Origin: Siniperca chuatsi
Lineage: Eukaryota > Chordata > Actinopteri > Centrarchiformes > Sinipercidae
Assembly (NCBI RefSeq): GCF_020085105.1
Contig: NC_058044.1
Span: 22,681,206 to 22,745,205 of the forward strand
Length of the DNA: 64,000 nucleotides
Direction of reading: 5' to 3'
Shown: positions 52,229-64,000 of the stretch, piece after piece
How the letters are laid out: each line of letters opens with the position of its first letter
Position numbering within the stretch: the first letter of the stretch is position 1
Program-made: the position numbers and the translations under genes
The notes under the pieces: generated by a model
Told to the model about the DNA's origin: nothing
What the model saw: the letters and a program-made list of their open reading frames with translations, nothing else
Database searches by the model: none

Positions 52229-53310
52229 CTAAAGCTGCATGTAAAAAATTGGAGGGTCCAGGATGACGCCACTGTTGGGATCATTGGCGTACTCTTGAAA
52301 CGACAGTGGTCCCTGTGGGGCTCTGGTCCCCCCCTCCTCCTCTTCCTCCTTCACCCCAACAGGCAGTGGGTTACTGTAGATGTAATAGATCCTGGAGTTG
52401 TCCTTCGCTACCTCTGGTTTCCTGAAGAAGGCGAGAGGGTTGATGAAGCTGGTCGACCTCTTCACTGCTCTGACTGCCACGGGGTCTAGTGACTCGCCTC
52501 GGGTCACTGCACTCTCATACACTTGGGCTCTCTTTGACTGTCTGGTGAAGAAGATGGCACTAATTGCACTAATGACTAATGTAATTTCACATTGCATTGT
52601 ACTCTGTTTGAATTTACAGTAGCTTTAAAGACATTCAGCAGGACAAGTAAACATTAAAATGTCAAATTTTCTTTGAATCTTGTATTAATCAGTACACAGG
52701 ATGATGTAACTGTCCTATATGTTATTAAACCTATGTAGAAACTTCCATGGGTCCTAATTAAGCTGAGAAAGCAGGTCATACACACATGTTTACACGGATC
52801 ATTTTAAAGTATCATGCATATCTGATATCTGATCCTCACCTGCTGCGGTTGTAGCAGACAGTGATGCAGTACAGGCCGGTGATAGTGAGGATACACAAGG
52901 CCAGGGCAATGATGACGATGTTAAACACCTTGAACTCTGGGTAGAAGAAAAACACAGAAGGTTCACTTAGACGAAACACTGAAACAGTCATTAATTCATT
53001 TAAACTCTATGGTGACAGTACTGTGAAATTAAAGCAATTTAACTGATAGAAAAGAGTACAACAGACCAAACAGAGCTGTGTTCATCTCCTGGTCATGTAG
53101 TCCCAAAGCTGCTGTCCCGTTCAGAGGGAGGCTGTCTGCCGTCATTGCTCGGTGCTGTTGGGCTCCACTCATGTTGCTGCCATTGGCTTCAAAAACATGG
53201 ACTAAAGGCTGAGCTTCGAGCCTCTTCTCACTGGTTTCAATAGAAACCCGGGCCATGTGACTCAAACAGCTCGACTCAGTCGCTGTGGAGACACCCCCCT
53301 CTTTTGTCAT
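52229..53310 (-). CDS. Single-pass membrane protein of unknown function, 3 exons, 217 aa
   Basis: Minus-strand exons are 53310-53067, 52936-52840 and 52541-52229 (244, 97 and 313 nt; 654 in frame). The first donor (TTTG then GTCTGT) is weak but the only phase-compatible one; the other signals are good. Residues 1-81 lack a signal peptide and carry N-glycosylation sequons (NGS, NMS, NGT). Exon 2 supplies one transmembrane helix (FNIVIIALALCILTITGLYC, then ITVCYNRSR). The cytoplasmic tail has RRG-like basic patches, SRIYYIYSNPLPVG, an acidic EEEEEGG run and ends SGVILDPPIFYMQL. Likely orientation is N-outside, C-inside, from the positive-inside rule. Its several tyrosines could be phosphorylated. 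I do not recognise the family. It converges on xpnpep1. Splicing into a uniform frame, a membrane helix exactly within one exon and a TATA box make it a real gene. Confidence 0.72.
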
Positions 53311-53417
53311 CCCCTCAGTTCAAGTTGGACACCCTCCCTCCCCTCTACTCCCCTTGTTTACTGCTCATTATTCTGTTCAGCGTTTTGGGGGGACACTGAG
53401 GGGTGGGAGATGTTGGG

Positions 53418-53426
53418 CCTTTTATA
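53418..53426 (-). promoter_or_regulatory. TATA box of the minus-strand membrane-protein gene
   Basis: Read on the minus strand this is TATAAAAGG, 108 bases upstream of the proposed ATG at 53310. A start site about 30 bases downstream would give a 5' UTR of about 80 bases. Confidence 0.5.
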
Positions 53427-56400
53427 CTGTTTGTAATAAGTTCTTAGTGGTGACCCAAGACCAGAGATTTTGCATGTTTAACACTTGCAAATACCACCGC
53501 TGAAAATGTGTGAGAGGAAGCAAAGAGGAACTTAAATACAGTTCACTTCAAATATGGTGTTCTCATGAGTTTTCAGGTTTTTGCTCTTTAACAGCAATGT
53601 AAATCCTCTGGTGTCAGATGCATCCATGAGACAAATGAAAGAACATTTAAGAAGTCTTGCTGCCATCTGCACTCATGATTAATATACAAACATTTGTGTG
53701 CCATGTGTTGACTGTGATGACTTTTCACTAAATTCAAGCTGATCAGACCCAGGCAGCATTCAAATCATAAGCCTCAAATTTATTGACCATGACTGCCGTA
53801 CACCTGTTGTCTTTACACTCATCACTGCTTGTTTTATGTGTTCTGGGGACAGGAGTACAGTGCACCAAATCACTCAAGTGAGAAAACCAGGACCAGATCT
53901 GCAGGCCGTCCAGTGGTTCCAAATGGCTGCGCTAGCCAAAGGCAGCAAAAAGGCAACAAAGACAGCATTCTCCTTTCTCCTTATGCTTCACTTCACCCTG
54001 CAGCACCACGGGAGATATTATGCAATTAGTTGAGCATCTAATTAAAGCAGGGTTTTTTCCCGTTTGACAAGACAAGCTACTGTATAGAGAGAGTTTTACC
54101 TCTTTGCGAGTGACCTTTGCATCAACCTACTTGGAGTTCTTGGGTGGAGTTACTACATAGGATAATACATAATGTGTGTTATAAGCTAAAAAGATAGACC
54201 AGGAAATTATTTGTAACTCAATTTAGTGTTTGCTGACAACCGGGCACTATATGTAGAAGTTTCTGCTCATCTGGTTTTCAAGCAAAGAATATTAATTACT
54301 TTGACTTCTAGATATTCTTATCAGTTGAATGGATTGAGTAAATGCAAAAGATATGTCATGGGTTTGTTTATGTCATAGTAAGAAGTGCCAAATAAATGAT
54401 AACACTGGTGGCAATGGCAGTAGAAGTAATATAATTAAATCTGTATCTACTTTGATGCTTTCTGACTCCATATTCCGTGATATTTTCTTTTCAAAGTCCC
54501 TGATTAAATGTCAGAAAATTATTATGAGGAGGTTTTGTTGGATATTCCATGAACTGTTTCTATTTCCTGTCGCTCTCCTAGGGTCTATTTTTAACATTAC
54601 TTTAACAGTAGTAGTTATTCAGTACAGAGAATATCAGGTATATCGATGCAAGGACAATTATTTGAAACTGCATCATGCAAATACAAATCACATAACTAAA
54701 TGTTCTAAATTTATTTTTGCTTTTATGGCAGTGTCTTTTATGTTTAACAAATCATCCACTAGGTGTCAGACCTTGCCTGTAGGTCTGTACCTTAGTCTGG
54801 AGGCAACATAACTCATTAAGAAACAGCTCTGTGGTATTTATCAGTCTGGCAGTTTGATCTTGAGTGACAGCAGTTGCCTTTATGATTCCAAGCCAGCCTA
54901 CAGTAAAGAAAAACAAAGACAGAGAGAGATTGAGTGATTAGGAAATAAGCTGTGACACAGAGGCTGGAATATCTGTTTATTAGCTTCCTAAATGTCTTTA
55001 AAGGCTGTTTAATTTTCACATCCATCCTGCTTCTCTGCAGAGTTAAGCTGTTTTGATTTAAGGGGCATGTGGGTGGCATTAAGTTGGTATGGTTTATTTG
55101 AGCAGACTGGTATGCATAAACCAACTCTGTCTGTGGCAGCTATCATGGGAATGAGAGTGAGAATATTCCAACTCAGTGTTTCTCAGTTTCACACAAAACT
55201 AAAATACGGAAATTACGATATTTATCATGATGGATAATCAGTGAAATAACATTTACTCCTTTTGTTGTTGTTTTTTGTTTCTTTTTACTTAGGTTTTTAT
55301 TTAAGGTGTGTACTTTCCAAGAGTAATTTGAATCATTATTGTAGTATTTGATAGTTTTATTTTTACTGGTGAAGGTTTAATGACATGTACTTACTCATAA
55401 TACCCCTGTACTAGCTGGTATACCATTTAGATGTTTGTGCTTGGTTTGACTGAGAATGTCTGTTGGAAAACCCCTCTTTAGTTGTAAACTGACAACACTC
55501 AGTTAACAAAAAGTGATGAGAGTCATCTGGTTTTGCTTTGTGCACTGTATTGAATTGATTTCAAATAGATGTCTCGGCCTCTTGTTCTCTTTCTAAAATG
55601 TTACCTTTACTGAGTATATTTTAAATAAGCTACTTTACTCAAGTAGGTTTTTACAAATATGTTTGGTAAAATATCACTAAAGTACTTACTTACTGAGCTG
55701 GATAAAATATGAAGAGAATACGCAAGTATCACAAAGCAAATAAGATCAAACGATGATGTAAGGTTGATAAAATGACAATAAATATACCATAACAAGGAAT
55801 AAAAAGATACATAGTAAATTAAAATCTTTAACAATTAATATATAAAATGAGAAACTAAATGCTTAAACAGAAAACACTGATGATTACAATGTATATTCCA
55901 ACCAAATAAACAGTTTAGAAACACTGACAGCTACATCGGCTCACCTCCAGTTCAGTGTGAATTGTTTTAAAATCATGCAAAGTATTTAAGTATTTATAGT
56001 GTTTATATAACGCAAACCTTGATGTGCTGCCAGGTTAAATAAGAAGTGTATCTGAAAGGATGTCAGCTTTAGGAAACACAGTGAATAACATATTTAATGT
56101 CAGTGTTAATGCGTGCTCTCACGTTCACAGCCTATCCACAACCAGCACCTCACTTATCAGCGTAACAGACTGTTAATATGTTCCTTCATAACTTTCACAA
56201 AGTCTCTCCCATACACACCCAAAGGTCTCTTATCAGGCAGTGTCAGCATTTTGTGTATTACATTTAGATTTTCGCCATTTTTAATTGTGTTTTTATCCAC
56301 AGCTGCTTACAGTGACTAAGCAGGTGAGAACAGGTATGTCTTGCTCAATGACTCATGATTATTAGACACACTGGCTTGGACCCAACATTCTCATGATATG

Positions 56401-58636
56401 AGTCACTATTTCCTTCATTCATTTCCTCACCCTCTTCCTCTTTCTCTCTCGTGCATCTGAGTCTGTGTTATCGTCTGTTTGCTCCAAAATGTGAATTCTT
56501 TTGAAAAAGTTGGCATCTGCTCCTACAAAATGATTGATCGCCCGAAATGAAATCAGATTTTGGCTTCATGTAATGGTATCGCAATTCCTTGGTTGGCCAT
56601 ATGACTGTATTAACAGAGTTGATCCACCGAGGGTAACATTTAATGCTGAGGAGCTTTTCAATAGAATCCTTTATTTCATATTTTCTCCAAGTCTTAAAAT
56701 GCAGTAAACTCTTTCAATCATCTCTTCTATAATCTTCCCCAAACCCTCCCCACTCTCTCTGACTGGCCAGTGAATTCCTGACCATCCCTCATCGCCCTGT
56801 CTCACCCCTCCTCACCCTTCCTCACGCGCTCTGCTCCTCTGCCTCCCCTTTCCTGTGTTTATACAGAGGCTGGTGGGGAATTAGCATTCTGGCGTGATCC
56901 ATTTGTTCTGATGTGGTTCAGCAGGAAGGTCCTGCCTTGATTTATTACACTTGTCAGTTAAACTTCTGGAGGTACATTGTTGATACACAAAGGCTGGGTA
57001 CCATATGCTCGTTGTGTTTTCTCTGATTTTGATAATTTTTTGTATCAGTGATCATGCCTCAGAGTTTGAGTGACTTCTGTTCTTGGTGAAAGACTCACTG
57101 TTGATGGAGGTTTATTATATACAGCAGAAGTTATGAGAAAGATATACACTAGAGGAAAATGCAAGATTATTATTATAAAGGCCCACATTGTTAAATTTGA
57201 TTCTTTTAAAAAAAAAAATCACTATCATGTTGTGTAGTAGTGTTAAACGGATCCCAAGAGTGAACTTGTGGAAATGAAAATAAGTCTAAACATAATTTAA
57301 ATCTTGATGAAATGTCTTTATTTATACTGTAAACTTATGTACATAAGTAGAGGAAAATATGAGATTGGGATTCTTTAAAGATCACATATTGCTAATTAGA
57401 GCTGAAACAATTCATTGATGAGCTGATCGACAGAAAATTAGTGTGTAACAATTTTGATAATCACTTCATTAATCATTTAAGTCATTTTTTTGAAGTAAAA
57501 ATGCTAAACAGTCATTGGTTTCAGCTTCTCAGTTATAAGGAATTAGAATAGGGTAACATATAAAATAAATAAAATAAAACAATATTTACAGTTATATTAA
57601 ATACATGTATACACCCAGGAAATAATTCTGCAGTGCATTTTTTGAATTTGGGTCTGATAGAATGTAACAGCAGATGGTATGGTTTTTATCTTCACATAAA
57701 AAGCTCGACTTTGGGAAACAGGGTCCGTCCACTTTGCCTGCGTTCGAGCACCAAGCATCTTCCTTTCGTCTCACCGGAGTCTTGCGCTCCGTCAGCTCAG
57801 AACACGGTCCACCCGTCGAGTGCTTGATCCGGGATGTTGATGGAGCAGGTCTTACATCATGCATCATGCATCCCTGACTCACCTCATTTATAACAACAAA
57901 AATAATTTTGTTGATGATTCTAGTACCTACTCTTTCAATTCAATTTAAATTAAATTGACTGTAATTCACCAGTATTTATACTGTTTTCCAGGGAATCCCG
58001 GGTCCATATTAAAAACAAACAAAAGAATTAAAACATATCGAACAGTAGTATACTGGTGTCAGTATACAGTAAGACACTGAAGGTCATTTCTTGAAAATTC
58101 GTGAAACAAGGAAAACAACACTTTTTCTAGTTCTGTGAAAAGCCTTAAAGTCTGAATTTGAGACAAAATTACTTGTCATGACGGATAATGATCTGTTCTC
58201 TTGGCAGCATGAAGGTAAAACCTATTCTGGCAGTGAGGAGAATAAAGAATGAGCCGGGTTGGATTTACAGTGTCAGCGACAGGAGACACCAAGGAGCCGT
58301 GAAAAGTCATTCGTTGCGTTAATATGTGTGATTTAATGATGCCTGCTGTCATCGCTGTTCTGTCCAATTAGGATCTAACACAGGATATTGTGGCCCTCAG
58401 TGGATGCCTGTGAAACTTTACCAAGTAGTATCAGAAAGAGGCTTGTACATGGTGCATGACCCATAAAACATGATAATGTGCTACTTCCTTGACCCTGTCT
58501 GACCCTGGACACCCATACTGTACTGCACAAGAAATGAGCTCTGAGCCAAATCAAATGGCTTCTAACAAACACAGTAGTGGAACACTGAGGCCTATACAGA
58601 TGAATACCTAGAAGAAACACATAACGGGGCCAGAGT

Positions 58637-58655
58637 CTGTGTGTGTGTGTGTGTG
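58637..58655. repeat. Short (GT)n microsatellite
   Basis: About 19 bp of GT dinucleotides. Confidence 0.7.
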
Positions 58656-59332
58656 CATCTATGCTTTTATAAGAGTATCCTGTGTGTACTGTAGCAAAGA
58701 ACATTAATATGGTCTGTTCAAGCTTTATGTTATCCCAGCACTGACCTGAAGATTTACAGCAGAGATTTACCCTCCATTGCCGAGCCTATATAGCAAAGAT
58801 TTGCTGAAGACGGTAACTCCTCAAGCTAGGCTTTAACTTGTGCCAGTGCCAGTATGAGTATGAGAATGAGCAAAAACCTGTTTTCATATGTGAAATAGTA
58901 TGTTCCTATCGTATCTCTAAAACATTAAGAAAACAGTGCTTATATTCTGTTGTACAACAGGTCTTAGCTGGTTTTAAAGGCCTTTGACTTTGAAATTACA
59001 ATAGGTCACCACAGTCAATGCTCCACTAAAGTGATAAAGATGTCAAATTATTAATCGGGCAGATAAGTGAAAACACATGTGTGTACCACAGGTGTGTAGG
59101 GCCTTTCTCATTGGATGGAATGACTCTGTGTAATATGAAAGGGGTCACTCATAGTGGTAAGATCATAGAGAAGTAACACCCAACTCCTCTTTAATTTTGT
59201 TTGTTTTACGTACATTTAGTCTCTAACATTAAATCTAAGTTTCCAACAAGCTTTCATAAACATCAGATAGAGTTAGCGACTAGCTGGTGAAGAAAGTCAG
59301 TGTCATGGTCTATGCTAGATTGTCAGTGCGGA

Positions 59333-59745
59333 CTATCATTTTGAGAAATGTTTGTTTGCTGTCTTACTCAAAGTAATGATCAATATACTGTAAATGTAAT
59401 ATTCAGTACAAAGATAGGACTGGGTTGTGTTAGCTTAAAGACTTGTAGCAGAGGGAAACAACTAGCCTAACACTGTCCAAAGAGAAACTACACCTCCCAG
59501 CTTTCATCTTATTAGCTATGGCTAGAGGAAGATAGCCACCAAACCTGTTTTTGTTCATTGTAGAATTACATTGTGCAGTCACTGCATCCAGCTGTTGTTA
59601 GTTGAGAAATGTCTCTAACACATACTGTAGAAGCTCTTAAAACTGCCTTGTTTTTACAATTATGTTAGCAGGTACAGTACAGGCTAGCTGCTTCCCTGTA
59701 ATCCCAGCCTTTGATTTAAGCTAGGCTACACTACTGCTTTACTGG
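59333..59745. repeat. Degenerate copy of the AAGGAATAGTT MITE family
   Basis: CATTTTGAGAAATGTTTGTTTGCT, then TTAGCTTAAAGACTTGTAGC and GAAACAACTAGCCTAACACTGTCCAAAG follow the left arm. GGCTAGCTGCTTCCCTG and TTAAGCTAGGCTACA near the other end follow the inverted arm. It is much more diverged than the copy at 6746. Confidence 0.45.
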
Positions 59746-61845
59746 ATGTGCAAGATGAAACACATCTTCTCATTTGACACACACAAGCATATTTCCAAAA
59801 ATGCCACATTTCTTTATTTCAAATAACAAAATGTTGACAATAGAAGATTTTACTAATTCAGAAAAAAAAACAAACTCACTTAATCTTGTGTGTCTAAACA
59901 TGAGAGCACCTGTGTGTGGTAATTTGACATCTTTTTTTTCAATTGAGGATTTCTTGATGGGAACCATACGTTTTGAAATATCTTTATAATCCCATGGGAG
60001 TGTCCTATCTTCTTAAACTACCACCTGTACTTCACATTTATCACTCAAATCATGAACTATCACCCAACTCAACTTTCATAACTCAGTACTACTGAGCAGG
60101 ATGGTTCATCCCCCACACCTGGGTGCTCAGTCTCAGCCAGCTCTGTGCACTGTTGGCTGGGCACCAAGAGCCTGCTGCACCCCTGAGGATATCCAGGCCT
60201 AATCGTCTGCTTGCCATTAGTAAATACAGTTTGGCAAATGGGCCTTGGAGGCTGTGTGTGGGAACTGCATGCTGGACTGAAAGCAACGCACTTGCTGTGG
60301 GTTTTCAACATCTCTGGACAGATTCTGTGTCTGGAGTTTACTTAAGGCTGGGATGCAGGGGATTGTTGGAAGAGGCTGGATGTCCACAAGGAGGAAATTC
60401 AGAGTCTGACAGGAGATTTGTCCCCATTAGTTGTTTTTGGAGTGAATGGATTTCAGTATTTGTCACTAAGGGGAAGGAAAGGTCAGCAAATGTTTGTAAA
60501 GCACTGTTGCCGAGAGCCATGGCAAGAGGAGCTGAGGAGGAATAGTGAAATCTGGACTCAGATAGGTGGAAGCTGTGGAAATCTCAAAAGTGATAAGTGC
60601 AAAATGTTCAATATTGCAATTGCCCACAGCTGTATAGTTTTGCAGAATACACATAGCATGATGGACTCCTAAGTATTATGAAGTCCTTAAAGGAGGACAC
60701 TTAGTCTGTGCAAGTTATGCTTATAGTGCTCCCTAATTAGCTACAAGTTTTTAAGTATGCTAGCCAGTCAAAAATGTACAGTGCAAGTTTCCAAAATGGT
60801 CCAAAAATTACCTTTTGTAGTACTGTATTGCAAAACAATCCCTGGAGCATTTGGTTCATACTCAGCATGCATATTTCTTAATTCATGTAGTTATTATTAT
60901 GATATACTGTTGTTAAAATGCCACACAATATGAGAGTAACTGATTGGAGGAGTGAAAGTGCTCTTAGTTGCAGCTCTCCATAAAAAGTCAACAGTGATCC
61001 TCCACTTCAACTCACTGTGAATCGGAAGGATGCTAAACAGTGTGTTCGACTGTAACTCACGAGCAGGTGAGAGTTTATTTGTATATTATTTTATTTTGTG
61101 GCAATTTTGTCCCTCATCACATCATGCCACTCGATTTAATTTGGCCACATTTAAAATGAGCAAAAACAGAAAAAGTTCCCATGAACTCAGACCACCTACT
61201 GTCCCTCCCTGCCTCTCTACTACACAGCGGAAAAAAGGATTGCAACATCGCCTCACTTCAGCCTCAAAAACAACATTACAATATAAATATCCTGTCAGTT
61301 TAACAGACTGAGGTTAAAGGTGATAAGGTGACTGATGGGGTCAGAACTGTTGGGTGGTTTTGGTCAGTTGCTAAATTGTAAATCTTTTTAAGTGTTTGAT
61401 GAAAGGCCGGTGTAAAGATTTCATAAAAAATAAAACTTGGATTCAAAAATGACTGCATGAACAAAGTTAGACTAAATTTAATACAGCTGTGATCAAGTAG
61501 AAATAGACTAAAATGTATTTGTCCACAACTACATGTATTGCTGTGTCTGCAGTTGCCACACTTGGGGAAAGTGCTGCTAACTGTGTCCCTAATTAGTGAT
61601 ACATGGTGGTATTAGAATCCTTCTTCACTATTTTACTATTACTATCCTTTACTATTCAAGTTCATTTTAACTGTACTCAGAAATAAATTTTGGTTATAAT
61701 GTTAGAAGGTCATCAATGGGGAAAATTTGGCTTCTTTATTATATTTCCAAACATTGGAAAGGTTTTGAACCAAGAGAGGTTACAGTTTAATGAGTTTATC
61801 TAGACGAACACAGTGTTTGTGTGCTCTTTTGTGGAGCTCCCATGC

Positions 61846-61846
<1 letters not shown>

Positions 61847-61905
<59 letters not shown>

Positions 61906-62032
61906 GGTTTAAAATCCAAATAAACCTTAATTTTAATGAACTAAATACTCCAGCACTATGTTAAATATGTGCATGTGTACTATGTGTTTGCACTTGTGCA
62001 CATCTAGTATTGAACATGGTACACACTCACAC

Positions 62033-62080
<48 letters not shown>
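61847..62080. repeat. Inverted pair of microsatellites: (AC)n 61847-61903 and (TG)n 62034-62080
   Basis: Tracts of 57 and 47 bp of opposite polarity, 130 bases apart, each likely length-polymorphic. Together they form a potential cruciform. Confidence 0.95.
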
Positions 62081-62083
<3 letters not shown>

Positions 62084-64000
62084 CCCTTCAGGGTCCCAAT
62101 GAGTCAATTCTGTTATCTGACAAAGCCCATCAGACATCTATTTATCTTGGTATGTGTGACAAAGCAGACTGGGGAGTCTTAGTTAAACAGTTTCTTCAAA
62201 AACAAACTCCTTCTGCCAAAGCTGCTGTTGGCCAGAAAAAAATCTGAACTGGAGTGGCTGCAGGGGGGAACTGAGGCCAAAGAGACAATCTCTGGAGAGG
62301 AGAGGAGTAAAGAGACAACATTAGGGAAATATTTAACTACTGTTAATGTGCTCATGTTGTAGGAGTATGCTGAATTTTTGTTTGTTGCCAATGCAGAAAA
62401 GGAGATGTGGCATGTGTGACATACAGGACAGTGATATTTCCTATTTGTGATGTTTCTCTTTCTCTTTCCTTTTCATAACTTTTCCTCTTGTAACTTTTAT
62501 CACTTCTCTCCAGTACACATTTATTGCATTTGACAGCAGCAGATTTATCAAGCCTGCCCAGGCAGGGGCATCGTCTGTCTTGATAATCTACCTCCAATAT
62601 TGCTGTATTAACCTCTGGACGTGATAACACAGCTACTATCTGCAATCCATCAAGTCAAACTAGGTTATCCATTTTGAAAGGCCCCAAGATGAGATAAGAA
62701 ACCTTTGGAAAAGCAGTACTGGAAAATGTACAGTGATGGTGTCACTTGATGAAGTAACAATATAAATAACATTAGTGTAGATTGTATTTAGATTAACAAG
62801 CCATTTATCATGAATCTGAAGAAAGATAAATGGGTGGTGCACTTTGTGAGGTAATATGTTGTTAGCTGAATTTCACTGTTGACCTTTCAGCAACCTGTTT
62901 AATGTCTAAGAAAGAAAAAGTGGCCTGATGAAGTTAAATAAAATTTGGCCCCATAGATTGAGACAAATGACGATATATTGAACCACATGGTAGTGTGTGT
63001 AGTGGCTGTATGTTAGTGTCATACTCCTCCTTGCATTGTGTAGTTTAGCATCATTAGCAAGTGATTTTGCCTCAATCAGATTTGCCTCCAGTAATAAATA
63101 AATAAAGTTGTGTTTAAATAGACTTTGGAGAAACTGTAAATGGGAAATTCATTAGTTTTCAACAACATAAAGTATTCAACCACATCCTAAATTTACATTG
63201 TTTTCACCCGATTTAGACTCTTAAGCACCTTCATGCATACAAAGTACATAAGTTTAGATGATAACAGTTACACCTTTAAAATCTTCCCAAACAAAATAGT
63301 GGAAGCTTTGTAGCTGTATGCACATATAAGTGTGGGTTAGCTAGCCAAGCAGTTTGCTAATATTAGACCATATATGTGATTGCTCTGACGCCACATTCTC
63401 AAAATACAACAAGTTGTATTCACAATGGCTGAAAGTAGAACCCACTTCCAGTAGTTCCAGTTTCTTTAATGGCTGCAAAATTTAACTCTAACTGTATTAT
63501 CCAACTTCTCCATAGAAATACAAACTACAGAGTTAATACATTGTGTTTACATAGATTGACAGGTCTGTCAAGTTTCAACACTTAGCTGGGGTCAATGCCA
63601 CTTGACCCACCTAAGCTCCATTCAGGCTCCAAACCATTGACCATTTGTGAGTTTTGTGGCTCCAGTAACTGACAAAGATGGAAGTGAATGGTAAACAAAC
63701 ATCCCTCAGGAACCCTATAGGTGCCATCAAGAAAAAGAAGCTCTTCCTTTTAGATTTTGCAGGACTGACACAAAAACTTTGTTGTAGCTGCTTGGTTTAA
63801 ATTGCAATGTGATGTCAGATCATCTGTCTCTGGTTATCAGTGATAAAAACGGTACTGAACAAGTACATGGATCCAAAAAAACACTATACACTTCCCAGAG
63901 CAACAAGTGCCACAAACAAATAGATACTGATTTAAGAAAATAGATGACAGACTGCTGGCAAAGCATCACAGTCAACAACATTCCTTGTTCCTCACTCTAC

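Larger units (their letters stand above)
53500..64000. other. Gene-poor right flank
   Basis: No exon is recognised. Contents are microsatellites, a degenerate MITE, a CpG-rich patch (about 57720-57845) and a less AT-rich segment (60100-60560) whose open frame resembles nothing known. Human XPNPEP1 also borders a large gene desert on its 3' side, which fits but proves nothing. Confidence 0.45.

Noticed and set aside
54353..54811. 152-codon plus-strand open frame with hydrophobic stretches
   Set aside because: Biased to AT-rich codons, with no homology that I recognise and no promoter or splice context.
60123..60545. 140-codon plus-strand open frame in a less AT-rich segment
   Set aside because: Several overlapping frames on both strands are open too, and none resembles a known protein or has convincing splice sites. 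Could be a transcribed non-coding exon, but nothing shows it.
63350..63780. A repeat with words such as CTGACAAAGATGGAAGTGAATGG
   Set aside because: It recalls a fish repeat, but I could not define ends or a second copy in the window.
1..64000. CRISPR arrays, operons and ribosome binding sites
   Set aside because: Introns, microsatellites and SINE/LINE repeats show a eukaryotic nuclear genome; all tandem repeats seen are simple microsatellites.

Overview
The window reads as nuclear DNA of a teleost fish, probably a percomorph. It is AT-rich, its genes are small exons with clean GT/AG introns, and (CA)n/(TG)n microsatellites are long and frequent. Interspersed repeats are of fish type: a 5'-truncated L2/Maui-like LINE, a tRNA-headed SINE and several MITE families. 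The peptides of one gene align without gaps to vertebrate cytosolic aminopeptidase P1 through the catalytic domain.

Layout. 1-20.3 kb holds repeats and no coding exon that I can recognise. A CpG-dense block at 20.34-20.66 kb looks like a promoter with a non-coding first exon on the minus strand. From vertebrate synteny (add3 lies head-to-head with xpnpep1) I infer that it may be the add3 promoter, with 1-20.3 kb as its first intron; no add3 codon is visible. 24.29-38.90 kb (+) is an 11-exon gene for a 1019-residue secreted, surface-anchored protein built of copper/zinc-SOD-like modules, a Cu-only SOD repeat protein (CSRP). 41.23-50.59 kb (+) is xpnpep1, 20 coding exons, 629 residues, all metal ligands present. 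52.23-53.31 kb (-) is a three-exon gene for a 217-residue single-pass membrane protein that I do not recognise. It converges on xpnpep1 and has a TATA box. 53.5-64 kb has microsatellites, repeat remnants and one isolated CpG-rich patch, and no recognised gene.

The standout is the CSRP gene. One uninterrupted 2083-bp exon encodes five SOD-like modules. Three consecutive modules keep all four copper histidines, the disulfide cysteines and the active-site arginine, and carry Glu where SOD1 has a zinc histidine, as Cu-only SODs do. Modules 1, 2 and 6 have lost most or all ligands. Module 6 is cut by six small exons and is followed by a membrane-proximal domain and a hydrophobic C-terminal tail.

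The three genes show no shared pathway: an extracellular superoxide-handling protein, a cytosolic peptidase for X-Pro peptides, and an unknown membrane protein. All exon boundaries were read by eye from splice signals and frame continuity; no alignment or transcript data were available.
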